Positions 8,793 through 18,414 are shown, numbered from the stretch's first letter. The stretch: 64,000 nt of DNA from Cognaticolwellia sediminilitoris (GCA_002104535.1 NBOG01000006.1:64383-128382); one strand, 5' to 3'. The notes: generated from the letters alone by a model not told the origin. Program-made: numbers and translations.

Positions 8793-11700
8793 ATGTTAAG
8801 CATTGTTAATATTTCAATAATATCGCTACTTTATTTGCTGATTCTATTTGCGATTGCCTATTTTGGTGACAAATTTGTTGATCAAAATAACCATAGATTT
8901 AAACCTATAATTGTTGCCTTTTGCCTACCAATATTTTTTACCGCGTGGAGTTTTTACGGTACGGCGGCGCAAGCCTCGAATAACGGTTGGTTTATTCCAC
9001 CAACCACTATCGGCGCAATCTTAAGTATTACTTTTGCTATTCCGGTCATTAAACGTTTAATTACCTTAGGAAAACAGCACAGAAGTACATCAATCGTTGG
9101 CTTTATTTCAGCGCAATATCAGAACTCTAAAACAGTGTCGTTATTGATCACAACGGTGGTTATTGTCGGTACATTGCCTTATTTATCGTTGCAGTTAGAA
9201 GCAATATCTACCAGTTTTGATATTATTTCATCACCCTTCTCAACCGGTTTTCCAGTTAACAAATTACCGCCTAATGAATTACTGAGCTGGCAAGATACCA
9301 CGGCTATTGTGACCATTTTAATGGCTATTTTTAGTATTGTCTTTGGTACTCGACATATCGACTTAACTGAGCATCACAACGGACTAATGCTAGCCGTTGC
9401 ATTTGAGTCCTTGGTGAAATTGGTTTCAGTATGCGGTATAGGTATTTTTGTTGCTTATCAATTGTTTGATAGTCCAAGTGATGTTTTTTTACAGGCGATT
9501 AATAACGAACGCATTTTACAAGCACTTTCGAACCAAGACACCGGCGGTTATACCACCGCTATTATCTTAGGAATGGCGGCAATCATTTGTTTACCTTGGC
9601 TTTTTCATTTATTGGTCGTTGAAAGTAATAATCAATCGGATGCTGATACCGCACAGTGGTTTTTTCCATTGTACGCCATTGTTTTTTCTTTCTTTTTATT
9701 GATAGTTATTATCGTCGGCATGCTCTATTTTCAAACGAAATCTGTCAATACAGAAATGTTTTTCTTGGCAATTCCGTTAGCGGAAAAACAACCCTGGTTG
9801 GCGTTGCTGGCTTATTTGGGCGGTTTGTCGGCGGCAACGAGTATGGTTATTGTCGCTACAATCACGCTTTCCACTATGATTTGTAATGATATGATCATGG
9901 TACTAGTGCTACGACATAAACGCTTTTATTTGCAAACTACGGGATTTGGCAGCGCCTTACTTAAAATTAGGCGTTGGACAATAGTGCTGATTTTATTTAT
10001 GGCCTATATTTTCTATCGGCTCGTTGGCTCGTCAGGTAATCTGGGCGCGATGGGCTTAATTTCAATTACCCTACTTGTGCAACTTTTTCCGACCCTAATT
10101 GGCGCATTATATTGGTCTAAAAGACATCAAAATGGCGTTATTGCTGGCGTAGTTACCGGGGCAATAATATGGGCATATACTCTGCTAACGCCAACATTGG
10201 TTAAAGCCGGTTGGTTCTCACAGGACTTATTAACTAAAGGTTTGTTTGGTCTGACAGAATTAAGACCCGAAGCGTTATTTTATCTTGAAGGATTTGACCC
10301 TCTCACACATGGCGTTTTGTGGAGCTTAGGCTTAAATTGTTTAGTGTTTATTGTTGTTTCACTTTATTACAACAAACATAACGTGCCATCGCTTGAGCAA
10401 AGCAATCACCACTGTCTTTCTAATGCCTCGCTGTTGCATTTGATCAGTCGATTTTTAGGCGAAGAACAAGCCAAGCTAGCCTTGCTGCAACATTGTAATC
10501 AACACGGTAGTGGCTTTTGTCTGTCGCAAATGGCCCATGTTGAAACGGTGAAATTTGCAGAATCATTACTTGCTGGGATCATTGGTCCTTCGTCAGCTAA
10601 ACATATTATGACCTTAGCTCCACGGGATACGCCAGACGAAACAAATACCACCGAACGATTACTGCAAGAAGCGTCAAACGTATTGAAATTTAGTCGTGAG
10701 CTACTGCAAAGTAGTATTGATAATATGAGCCAAGGTATTACGGTCATCGATAATAATCAACGCCTAGTGGCTTGGAATAAACGTTGTATAGAGCTGTTTA
10801 GTTATCCTGAAAACTTATTTTATGTTGGTAATCCTATTGAAGAGTTAGTGCGCTATAACGCTTTACAAGAAGACTTAACTGAAGATGAAATAAAAGCTCG
10901 AATTGCTGACCAACTTGATAAATATACCAACCAACAATCGTATGTCTATCAAAGAACATCAGCCACTAGGCAAGTTATTGAAGTGCGTGTTGAGCCGATC
11001 CCAAACAATGGTCATGTTATTACATATACTGACATTACCAGTTATCAGCTGATGGTAGATGCGCTTAAAGAGTCGAATGAAACACTTGAGCATAGAGTGG
11101 CAGAGCGTACCAGCCAATTAACCAATATTAATCGACGTTTAGGCGTAGCTAAGTCTCAAGCTGAAGCAGCCAACCAAAGTAAAACACGATTTTTAGCCGC
11201 GGCCAGTCATGATTTAGCGCAACCACTGAATGCTGCAAGATTATTTGTGACTGCACTGCAGCATATTGATTTAGAACAAGATCCTGCGAACTTGATAAAT
11301 AATTTATCAGATTCACTGCAAAATGCTGAAAGCTTAATTTCTGAATTATTTGATATTGCTAAAATAGATGCCGGTGTTGTTAAAACTACGGTAAGTCACT
11401 TCCCTATCAAGCAAGTTTTTAATTTATTGAGTAATGATTTTGGTGTCTTAGCCGCTAAACAAAATATTGATTTTCGTTGTCATGACAGCGCATTGATTGT
11501 GCAAACGGATAGCGCGTTGCTATTGCGTATTTTGCAGAATTTATTAGCTAATGCCTTACGTTATACCCATAAAGGGAAAGTCATTATTGGTTGTAGGCGC
11601 AGCCAACATGGTATCAGAATTGAAGTTTGGGATTCTGGCATTGGTATTTTAGAAAAAGACTTAAAAGAAATATTTACTGAATTTAAACGTATTGGTCACA

Positions 11701-12260
11701 GCGGCAATAATGAAGGCTCTGGCTTAGGGTTGGCGACAGTGCATCGCTTATGCTTATTGCTTAATTTACCAATTGAAGTTGAATCAGTATTTGGCAAAGG
11801 CTCTGGCTTTAAAATAACGGTTCCTCGTGGTGTCGCTGCAAAAGTTGCTAATACCAAGTTGGTTAATAATGACAAAGCTTTAGATGACATGAAGCAATCG
11901 TCATTGACTATTTTATGTATTGATAATGAAACAAAAATTCTTACTGGCATGCAGGCTTTACTGAAAAAATGGCATCATAATGTCATTATCGCAACAAGCT
12001 TGGCTGATGTATCTTGCAGTAGTCCTCCTGATGTTATTTTGGCAGATTATCATTTAGAAGATAATGAAAGTGGGATCGACGTTGTGCAACAACTGTTTAA
12101 AACTTGGGGGAAATCAGTGCCATGTATTGTTATATCTGCCGATCAAACTGAACAAGTTAAAGCTGAAAGTAAAGCCTTAGGGTTTTTGTTTATACAAAAG
12201 CCGATCAAACCATTAGCTTTACGCGCAGCGCTTTCACGATTTTCGTCAAAAGAACGTTAA
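8793..12260 (+). CDS. crbS: CrbS-type sodium/solute symporter-fused hybrid histidine kinase
   Basis: The 1155-residue protein starts with a sodium:solute symporter-like (SLC5/PutP type) region of about 13 membrane helices (about 1-530). A linker region follows (about 555-625) in the position of the STAC domain, then PAS (about 640-750) and a coiled coil. HisKA carries H806 in AAASHDLAQP, the HATPase domain has NLLANALRYT and GSGLGLATV, and a C-terminal receiver has D1085 in ILADYHLED. Order and length match CrbS, which with the LuxR-type CrbR controls the acetate switch (acetyl-CoA synthetase) in Vibrio and Pseudomonas. The CrbR candidate is the next gene, convergent. Whether the transporter part moves solute or only senses it is not visible. 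The ATG at 8793 has only a weak ribosome-binding site. Confidence 0.88.
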   Translation: MLSIVNISIISLLYLLILFAIAYFGDKFVDQNNHRFKPIIVAFCLPIFFTAWSFYGTAAQASNNGWFIPPTTIGAILSITFAIPVIKRLITLGKQHRSTSIVGFISAQYQNSKTVSLLITTVVIVGTLPYLSLQLEAISTSFDIISSPFSTGFPVNKLPPNELLSWQDTTAIVTILMAIFSIVFGTRHIDLTEHHNGLMLAVAFESLVKLVSVCGIGIFVAYQLFDSPSDVFLQAINNERILQALSNQDTGGYTTAIILGMAAIICLPWLFHLLVVESNNQSDADTAQWFFPLYAIVFSFFLLIVIIVGMLYFQTKSVNTEMFFLAIPLAEKQPWLALLAYLGGLSAATSMVIVATITLSTMICNDMIMVLVLRHKRFYLQTTGFGSALLKIRRWTIVLILFMAYIFYRLVGSSGNLGAMGLISITLLVQLFPTLIGALYWSKRHQNGVIAGVVTGAIIWAYTLLTPTLVKAGWFSQDLLTKGLFGLTELRPEALFYLEGFDPLTHGVLWSLGLNCLVFIVVSLYYNKHNVPSLEQSNHHCLSNASLLHLISRFLGEEQAKLALLQHCNQHGSGFCLSQMAHVETVKFAESLLAGIIGPSSAKHIMTLAPRDTPDETNTTERLLQEASNVLKFSRELLQSSIDNMSQGITVIDNNQRLVAWNKRCIELFSYPENLFYVGNPIEELVRYNALQEDLTEDEIKARIADQLDKYTNQQSYVYQRTSATRQVIEVRVEPIPNNGHVITYTDITSYQLMVDALKESNETLEHRVAERTSQLTNINRRLGVAKSQAEAANQSKTRFLAAASHDLAQPLNAARLFVTALQHIDLEQDPANLINNLSDSLQNAESLISELFDIAKIDAGVVKTTVSHFPIKQVFNLLSNDFGVLAAKQNIDFRCHDSALIVQTDSALLLRILQNLLANALRYTHKGKVIIGCRRSQHGIRIEVWDSGIGILEKDLKEIFTEFKRIGHSGNNEGSGLGLATVHRLCLLLNLPIEVESVFGKGSGFKITVPRGVAAKVANTKLVNNDKALDDMKQSSLTILCIDNETKILTGMQALLKKWHHNVIIATSLADVSCSSPPDVILADYHLEDNESGIDVVQQLFKTWGKSVPCIVISADQTEQVKAESKALGFLFIQKPIKPLALRAALSRFSSKER

Positions 12261-12319
12261 TATTTAGAGGTTTATAACTTATAGCAATCGGATTAGCGGT
12301 TTAAAAAAATCGTGAGCTG

Positions 12320-12982
12320 TTAATTATTACCCGCGCTCAGTAAGTTACCTAAAACAATGAGGTTGGTGCGTTTTCTAACGTTAAATTTAACAAAGATATT
12401 ACTCATATGAGTTTTAACCGTGTTCTCCGAAATATTAAGCTCGTAAGCAATTTGCTTGTTCAATAGCCCTTCGCAAACCAAAGTAAATATACGAAATTGA
12501 TGTGGTGTTAAACTTGCCACTTTTTCTGCCACTTCAGTTATTTCTCGATCAATATTATCTTGTGGCTTTAAGCCTTGGTCAGGAAACCAATATTCTCCGG
12601 TGAGTAAGGTGTTAATTGAGTTGGCTATTTCTTCTGGCGCAGCGCTTTTAGAAAGAAAACCACAAGCCCCTAACCCTCGCGCTAATTCAATAATATCTGA
12701 CGAGTCGTTACCCGAAATCATTGCGACAGGCACTAAAGGGAAACATCCGCGTAAGTTTGCTAAACCTGATAAGCCATTAGTGCCTGGGAAATTAACATCA
12801 AGTAACACTAGGTCAAAATCATCGCTTGCTTCTAATACGCTATAAACTTCATCAACACTTTGTACTTCGGTGACTGTGACTTTTTGGTCTAGTACAGACA
12901 CTAAGTCTTCAATCGTGCGAGTTATAGCGCCACGAAATAGAGGGTGGTCGTCTGCGATTATAATTTTAATGTTCGCTGTCAT
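12320..12982 (-). CDS. crbR: CrbR-type LuxR/NarL response regulator
   Basis: This 220-residue regulator has an N-terminal receiver (pocket D11/D12, phospho-acceptor D62 in LVLLDVNFPG, Lys in FLSKSAA) and a C-terminal LuxR-type helix-turn-helix at about 153-215 with LTPHQFRIFTLVCEGLLNK and the recognition-helix segment ISENTVKTHM. It is convergent with the transporter-fused kinase and only 59 bases from its end. This is the expected genomic pairing for CrbS/CrbR, so it is predicted to be phosphorylated by that kinase and to activate acetate-use genes. An acs gene is not in the window. The GntP permease is divergently transcribed from its 5' side and could be a target (inference). Confidence 0.85.
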   Translation of the reverse strand: MTANIKIIIADDHPLFRGAITRTIEDLVSVLDQKVTVTEVQSVDEVYSVLEASDDFDLVLLDVNFPGTNGLSGLANLRGCFPLVPVAMISGNDSSDIIELARGLGACGFLSKSAAPEEIANSINTLLTGEYWFPDQGLKPQDNIDREITEVAEKVASLTPHQFRIFTLVCEGLLNKQIAYELNISENTVKTHMSNIFVKFNVRKRTNLIVLGNLLSAGNN

Positions 12983-13180
12983 AAGGATGAGTTTTAGGCC
13001 AGTACGTCGCTATAACATAGCAGAGTCAATCATGAAAATTCTAGCTAATTTTATCGATTCAAGCTACCTCACCCGAAAGTACTATATTTAAATGTTGCAA
13101 CTGTTCACATAATAAACATCAACAAGGTAGCCAATGTATTTGAGCGTTACTTTGCCTTTTTTTATGGAACAGGAATTTTT

Positions 13181-14488
13181 ATGATCAGTTTACTTGGCCT
13201 TATCGGTGCTTTAGCGCTGTTAATATATCTCACGATACGTGGGATGAATTTATTAATTGCCGCACCTTTAACCGCGATTATTGTGGCATTAACCGGCGGT
13301 TTAACGCTTTTCCCCGTTGACGATGCACAACAAAGCGCTAATTTTATTCAAAGTTATATGGCTGGGTTTTCAGGTTTTATCGCATCATGGTTTTTCATGT
13401 TTTTGTTGGGCGCTTTGTTCGGTAAGTTGATGGAAGATAGTGGTTCGGCTGATAGTATTGCACAGTGGATAGTCGGAAAAACAGGGGTTAAAAATGCCAG
13501 CTTTGCTGTTATCGCTGTGTGTGCCATTTTAACTTACGGTGGTGTTAGCGTATTTGTCGTAGCCTTTTCTGCGTATTCAATTGCCCTGAGTTTGTTTAAA
13601 CAAGCAAACTTACCCCGACGCTTTATTCCTGCGGTAATGGCTTTTGGTTCTGTTACCTTTACCATGACCTCTGCCGGTTCACCTGAAATTCAAAATTGGA
13701 TCCCTATCAAGTATTTAGGCACATCACCTTATGCCGGCTGGGAAGTTAGTTTAGTGGTTGCGATTTTAATGGCAGTGTTTGGCTATTGGTGGTTACAACG
13801 CATGCTTAATAAAGCGATAGCGCAAGGCGAAGTATTCGAATCACGTGAAAATGATCCCATTATTTCTGACAAAACACTACCTCATCCACTGTTAGCGGCT
13901 GTGCCAATTTTAACAGTGCTCTCGGTAACGTTTATAGGGCACGAAGCCTTATCACAATACGCTTTAGTACTGGCGCTGTTATCGGGATGTATTGCCGCAT
14001 GGTTAATAAACTTCCGCTTATTTACTAATCTTAGCAAAACAATTGGAGCAGGAACGGCCGGTTCATTATTGGCTATTGGTAATACGGCTGCCGTGGTTGG
14101 TTTTGGTGCTGTAGCGAAAGTATCGCCTGCATTTGCCATTGCAGTGAATCATTTAACGTCTATTCCAGGTAATGAATTAATCGGCGCCGCTGTCGCTGTC
14201 ACTGTGATCGCTGCGCTGACTGGCTCTTCTTCAGGAGGACAATCAATTGCTTTACCTGTTTTAGCACCACACTACCTTGATGCGGGTGTTGATCCAGAAG
14301 CTCTGCATCGAGTCATTGCTATTTCATCAGGTGCGCTCGATTCATTACCACACAATGGTTATGTCGTAACAACTATCCGCTCTATTTGTGGCGAAACACA
14401 TAAAGCGGCTTATGGGCCAATGGCGGCACTGACTGTGGTTGTGCCGGTGGTGGGTACAGCAGTCGCGGTTATGCTTTTTTTAATCTAA
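13181..14488 (+). CDS. GntP-family organic acid permease
   Basis: An inner-membrane transporter of 435 residues with about 11-13 hydrophobic segments. It belongs to the GntP family (gluconate/hydroxy acid:H+ symporters), as seen in the glycine-rich, hydrophobic regions 'TYGGVSVFVVAFSAY', 'TSAGSPEIQNWIP' and 'GSSSGGQSIALPVLAP'. Substrates of the family include gluconate, 3-hydroxybutyrate and related acids; the exact substrate is not clear from sequence. An AGGAA ribosome-binding site sits six bases before the ATG. It lies divergently from the CrbR-type regulator and directly upstream of a TonB receptor gene, so it may be part of an acid-uptake locus under that regulator, which is inference. 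Confidence 0.82.
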   Translation: MISLLGLIGALALLIYLTIRGMNLLIAAPLTAIIVALTGGLTLFPVDDAQQSANFIQSYMAGFSGFIASWFFMFLLGALFGKLMEDSGSADSIAQWIVGKTGVKNASFAVIAVCAILTYGGVSVFVVAFSAYSIALSLFKQANLPRRFIPAVMAFGSVTFTMTSAGSPEIQNWIPIKYLGTSPYAGWEVSLVVAILMAVFGYWWLQRMLNKAIAQGEVFESRENDPIISDKTLPHPLLAAVPILTVLSVTFIGHEALSQYALVLALLSGCIAAWLINFRLFTNLSKTIGAGTAGSLLAIGNTAAVVGFGAVAKVSPAFAIAVNHLTSIPGNELIGAAVAVTVIAALTGSSSGGQSIALPVLAPHYLDAGVDPEALHRVIAISSGALDSLPHNGYVVTTIRSICGETHKAAYGPMAALTVVVPVVGTAVAVMLFLI

Positions 14489-14579
14489 TAACCTACTGCT
14501 TAAGAATTAAGAATAAAAAAATTAACAACAATTAATACAACAAGATAAAAACTATAATAACACTATATTAGGAGCACAC

Positions 14580-17297
14580 ATGAAAACAACAAGTATGCCT
14601 TTTAAACTCAGTCAACTGGCAGTATTTGTCAGTTTGGCAATGAGTTCAACGTTGGCTTATTCTGCCGATGCTGCAGAGCAAGACGCTGAAGTGGCAAAAA
14701 AAGCAGATAAAACGGAAAAAATTCAAGTATTGGGTAGTTACATCAAAGGCGCTGATACGATTACAGCCAACCCAGTATCTATCGTAAATGCCGATGACAT
14801 GAAATATTCTGGCGCTGTAGACACCACAGATTTGGTCAACATTTTACCTATCAATAGTGGCGCAGAAAACCGCCCTGATACTTTTACCAGCTTTTACAAC
14901 CAAGGTACGTCGAATGTAAATTTACGTGGTTTAGGGCTTTCTTCTACATTGGTGCTAATCAATGGTAAACGTCAGGCGTTAAGTGGTGCAAAAGCGCAAG
15001 ACGGTAGTGTTTTTGTTGATACATCTTCAATACCCGCTATTGCACTTAAGCGTGTTGAAGTATTAAAAGAAGGCGCTGCAGCTTCTTACGGTTCTGATGC
15101 AATCGCTGGTGTAGTGAACTTTGTCACTAATGATACCTTTGAAGGCGTTAAAATTGACGGTGCTTATCACACGATTGATGGTTTTGATCAAAATGATAAA
15201 AACCTCAGTATATTATCGGGTATGAAATTATCTGATAGCACCAACGTTGTCTTCGCAGCATCGATTTTAAGACGTAGCAATTTACAAGGTTGGGAGCGTC
15301 CGGATTTAGTTCAGAATGCAGCAAGTAGTTTAGGTACTGGCTTCAAGTTAACTGAAGATTCAGTTGTTGACTCAGGACCATGGGCTGGAACATATGCTGC
15401 TGGTGAACAAGTAGGTAACCCAAATTGTGCTGGCGTAAATGGGGTTATTTTAGATCTTGACGGTGATGGTGATATTGACCGTTGTGGTTTTAAATATGGC
15501 CTTCATTACAATATCGTCAATGAAGAAGAACGTGAGCAATATTACTCTAGCTTAACGCACTTTTTTGATAACGAAATTAAATTAAATGTTTCTGCTTTTT
15601 ACAGTGATTACCGTATCGTAGACAACTTTTCTGTACCATCTTTGCCTAACTTAAGCTTCCCGGTTGTGTCAGCTGATAATCCGACAAACCCATTTGGTGT
15701 TGACGCCATAATTTTTGGCCGTCATAACCCAACTGTAGCCGACTTTAGTAAATCACGCGCAGCACCTAGAGATAATAAAACCTTTAGATTAGAAGCTGGC
15801 TTAACTGGCTACCTCGACAATGGTTGGGAGTGGGCATCATCAGTTGCATACAGTGGTAACACTTATAAAATTAGTCAGCCTGAAATGTCATTAGCGCGTT
15901 TAGATCTAGCAATGAATGGCCAAGGTGGACCATCGGGAGATATGACTTTTGATCACTTTAGTACTGATTTAAATCATGATCCGGTGTTACTAAACTGGTT
16001 AGAGACAGATTTTAAATCATCAACAACGACACGTTTGTTAGTTTGGGATGGTGTCGTTAATGGCGAATTGTTCGAGCTTTCATCAGGTACTGTTTATGGT
16101 GCAGTAGGCGCGCAATATCGCAGCGAGTCATATAAAGTGAATCCGGCAGCAAATAGTACTATTAGTTATAATGCTTTAGGAAACCCACTACCAAATGACT
16201 TTACCTTCTTAGGTAGTGTTAATGCTGTCGATGAGTCTCGTTCAGCAGCAGCTATTTTTGCTGAAGTTGAAATTCCAGTGTCTGACGACCTGACAGTTAA
16301 TGCAGCTTTACGTTATGAAAATTTAGACACAGATAGCAGCTTAGATCCGAAAATCTCTGTATTGTATAGTGCCACAGAAAACCTATCACTTAGAGCTTCT
16401 GCCAGTACTTCATTTAGAGAGCCTTCATTGTCACAGTTTAATGCTGACGTGACCAATACGGTGAATTTGGTCGATTACCAATTAAACCCTGATGGCACCC
16501 CGGTTCGTGACGCTAATGGCAACATGATCCCTAATTCTTCATCTTTGTTTATTCGCCAAGCCACAACAGGTAATGCTGACTTAAAACCTGAGCAAGCGAC
16601 TAACTATAACCTAGGTGCGTTATGGAGCAGTGATAGTTTTCAAGTTCGATTTGATTACTGGCGCATAGATTATAAAGACGTAATTACCATTGAGTCGGCA
16701 CAAGGTGTACTTGACCAAGATCCAAATGGTCCAACAATTGTTCGTCAAGACCCTAATGATCCAACCAGTACGCTTGCCGGTATTTCAACTGACTACTTTA
16801 ATGCCGCGACAATTGATGCTAGTGGTATTGATATAGAAACTAGCTATATGTTTGATTTAGATGGTAGTTCACTTGAGTTATCTGCTGGTTTTTCACGTTA
16901 CTTAAGTTACGACGTGCCTAATGCAGACGGCAGTACATATGACGCAGTAGGTAAGTTTAACTTTGGTAGTTTTGTGCGTTCAATGCCTGAAGATAAAGGT
17001 AACCTATCTGCACATTGGATGATGGATAATCACAGTGTTATGGCTCGTGTTGACTATGTTTCTAGCTATATTAACAACCGTCAAGGCGACACTATCGACT
17101 CATTCACGCCAGTTGAATTACAGTATCGTTATGTTACTACAATTCAGGGTTCAGAAGCAGCGTTCAGTGTTGGTGCTCAAAACTTGTTTGATAGTGCCGC
17201 GCCAGTAGTTGCCGATGGTGCAAACTTTAGCTACGACCCTAAACATCATGACCCTCGTGGTCGTGTGCTTTATATGAAAGCAAGTTATACATTCTAG
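14580..17297 (+). CDS. TonB-dependent outer-membrane receptor with a calcium-loop-like insertion
   Basis: The 905-residue precursor starts at an ATG with AGGAG nine bases upstream. A signal peptide ends near AYSADA at about 26-32. The plug domain (about 48-165) contains VNLRGLGLSSTLVLINGKR and ALKRVEVLKEGAAASYGSDAI split across its conserved strands, and a large beta-barrel ends in the terminal aromatic YTF. The plug style resembles receptors of marine Alteromonadales for polymers or large nutrients rather than siderophores. Residues 292-300 read DLDGDGDID, an EF-hand/dockerin-like loop, flanked by Cys283 and Cys302 in a predicted extracellular loop. The gene follows the GntP permease by 91 bases and ends before a strong terminator. 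Substrate unknown. Confidence 0.88.
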   Translation: MKTTSMPFKLSQLAVFVSLAMSSTLAYSADAAEQDAEVAKKADKTEKIQVLGSYIKGADTITANPVSIVNADDMKYSGAVDTTDLVNILPINSGAENRPDTFTSFYNQGTSNVNLRGLGLSSTLVLINGKRQALSGAKAQDGSVFVDTSSIPAIALKRVEVLKEGAAASYGSDAIAGVVNFVTNDTFEGVKIDGAYHTIDGFDQNDKNLSILSGMKLSDSTNVVFAASILRRSNLQGWERPDLVQNAASSLGTGFKLTEDSVVDSGPWAGTYAAGEQVGNPNCAGVNGVILDLDGDGDIDRCGFKYGLHYNIVNEEEREQYYSSLTHFFDNEIKLNVSAFYSDYRIVDNFSVPSLPNLSFPVVSADNPTNPFGVDAIIFGRHNPTVADFSKSRAAPRDNKTFRLEAGLTGYLDNGWEWASSVAYSGNTYKISQPEMSLARLDLAMNGQGGPSGDMTFDHFSTDLNHDPVLLNWLETDFKSSTTTRLLVWDGVVNGELFELSSGTVYGAVGAQYRSESYKVNPAANSTISYNALGNPLPNDFTFLGSVNAVDESRSAAAIFAEVEIPVSDDLTVNAALRYENLDTDSSLDPKISVLYSATENLSLRASASTSFREPSLSQFNADVTNTVNLVDYQLNPDGTPVRDANGNMIPNSSSLFIRQATTGNADLKPEQATNYNLGALWSSDSFQVRFDYWRIDYKDVITIESAQGVLDQDPNGPTIVRQDPNDPTSTLAGISTDYFNAATIDASGIDIETSYMFDLDGSSLELSAGFSRYLSYDVPNADGSTYDAVGKFNFGSFVRSMPEDKGNLSAHWMMDNHSVMARVDYVSSYINNRQGDTIDSFTPVELQYRYVTTIQGSEAAFSVGAQNLFDSAAPVVADGANFSYDPKHHDPRGRVLYMKASYTF

Positions 17298-17326
17298 ATA
17301 GATATAAATCTAGATAAGTAACTTTT

Positions 17327-17355
17327 AAAAACCACCTCACATCGAGGTGGTTTTT
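17327..17355 (+). terminator. Rho-independent terminator
   Basis: The hairpin AAAAACCACCTC / GAGGTGGTTTTT with a five-base loop and T-run begins 29 bases after the TonB receptor stop codon. Confidence 0.93.
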
Positions 17356-17392
17356 ATGTTCAGGATGAACGGTATGTCACGATCACATGGAT

Positions 17393-17455
17393 GTGAAAGA
17401 GTGACGATGTTCAGGATGAACGGTCAGGTTATTAGTTCCAGACATAACCTAAGTA
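17393..17455. repeat. 63-base direct repeat, copy 1
   Basis: This block starts GTGAAAGAGTGACGATG and includes the GTTCAGGATGAAC palindrome and the beginning of the 49-base unit. It recurs 249 bases downstream with one visible difference (C to T). Confidence 0.9.
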
Positions 17456-17575
17456 CATACATCCATGTATGCACAGATTATTAGTTCCAGACATAACCTA
17501 AGTACATACATCCATGTATGCACAGATTATTAGTTCCAGACATAACCTAAGTACATACATCCATGTATGCAATGT
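17429..17575. repeat. Tandem array of a 49-base unit, three copies
   Basis: Copies start at 17429, 17478 and 17527, giving an exact 49-base period, with the third copy running to about 17570 before diverging. Each begins TTATTAGTTCCAGACATAAC and ends with the hairpin CATACATCCATGTATG. The copies are identical over almost their whole length, suggesting recent expansion. A fourth, diverged copy begins at 17678. Confidence 0.92.
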
Positions 17576-17641
17576 CACGATCACATGGTCGTTCATTGCC
17601 ATCCGTGGCATCACGACATTAGTGCATCCTTGCACGTCGAA

Positions 17642-17704
17642 GTGAAAGAGTGACGATGTTCAGGATGAACGGTCAGGTTATTAGTTCCAGACATAATCTA
17701 AGTA
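17642..17704. repeat. 63-base direct repeat, copy 2
   Basis: The second copy of the block at 17393-17455. It leads into a diverged end in which the usual CATACATCCATGTATG hairpin is replaced by CCGACATCGCTATCGG. Confidence 0.9.
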
Positions 17705-17796
17705 CCGACATCGCTATCGGATTGTCATGTACATTTTTTATGAGAGATAAGAGTTAAGTGTAAGTACAGTTTTTGATATTGAAGTGAACTAAGTGG

Positions 17797-18270
17797 CTAT
17801 TTTTCGTATTGAATATCGCAAATGTACCAAATCTTTTCGCCAGACGGTGTTTTTACAATTACTTCATCATCAACTTCTTTTTTCAAACAAGCGCGTGAAA
17901 TGGGTGAGTCAATTGAGGAATAGTCATTACGACCATAAATTTCTTCCGGACCGACAATGCGAAATTTGAGGGTTTCATTGTCGTCATTTTCTAAACTAAC
18001 CCAAGCACCAAAAAATACTTTGCCTTCTTGCTGAGGGCCGTAATCAACAATTTTCAGTTCTTCAAGTATTTTACGTAAATACCGAACACGTCGGTCAATT
18101 TCGCGAAGTCGCTTTTTATTGTACTGATAATCTGCATTTTCACTTCGGTCACCTAAACTAGCGGCCCATGATACTTTGCGGGTAGTTTCTGGTCGGTCTT
18201 CGCGCCAGAGTTTATTCAACTCTTGTTGCAGTAAAACATAGCCTGGGCGGGTAATTAATTTTGTTTTCAT
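17797..18270 (-). CDS. greB: Transcription elongation factor GreB
   Basis: GreB binds the secondary channel of RNA polymerase and stimulates cleavage of backtracked transcripts. The 157-residue length is typical. The N-terminal coiled coil carries the acidic tip motif LGDRSENADY that reaches the active site, followed by basic residues NKKRLREIDRRVR that favour GreB over GreA. The C-terminal FKBP-like domain includes VGPEEIYGRNDYSSIDSPI. It is a single-gene unit on the minus strand. The repeat mosaic lies just past its 3' end and no clear terminator was found there. Confidence 0.96.
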   Translation of the reverse strand: MKTKLITRPGYVLLQQELNKLWREDRPETTRKVSWAASLGDRSENADYQYNKKRLREIDRRVRYLRKILEELKIVDYGPQQEGKVFFGAWVSLENDDNETLKFRIVGPEEIYGRNDYSSIDSPISRACLKKEVDDEVIVKTPSGEKIWYICDIQYEK

Positions 18271-18414
18271 AACCTAAAAGTCATATCAGTAACTTGGATA
18301 AACAGCGATATTTGCAATAAACATATGGCAAAATATATCGCTCATGTTTTCCTAATAATATAGTGAAACGCCAGCTCATAACAATAGTTGCTGTTGGTTT
18401 AGGTTAAAATGGGG

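Larger units (their letters stand above)
17356..17745. repeat. Non-coding mosaic of short repeats and hairpins
   Basis: This roughly 390-base gene-free stretch is assembled from reused blocks. A 13-base palindrome GTTCAGGATGAAC occurs at 17358, 17409 and 17658. The block TGTCACGATCACATGG occurs near 17375 and 17573. A 49-base unit is tandemly repeated from 17429, and a 63-base block at 17393 recurs at 17642. Many blocks contain small hairpins whose loops centre on ATCC (or GGAT on the other strand). No open reading frame or transposase is present. It lies between the receptor terminator and the 3' end of greB. Confidence 0.9.

Noticed and set aside
11696-11950. Minus-strand small frame inside crbS
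   Set aside because: It is antisense to a conserved HATPase domain; codon pattern follows the sense gene.
17429-17575. Tandem 49-base repeats as a CRISPR array
   Set aside because: Repeats abut directly with no unique spacers, there are only three copies, and no cas gene lies nearby.
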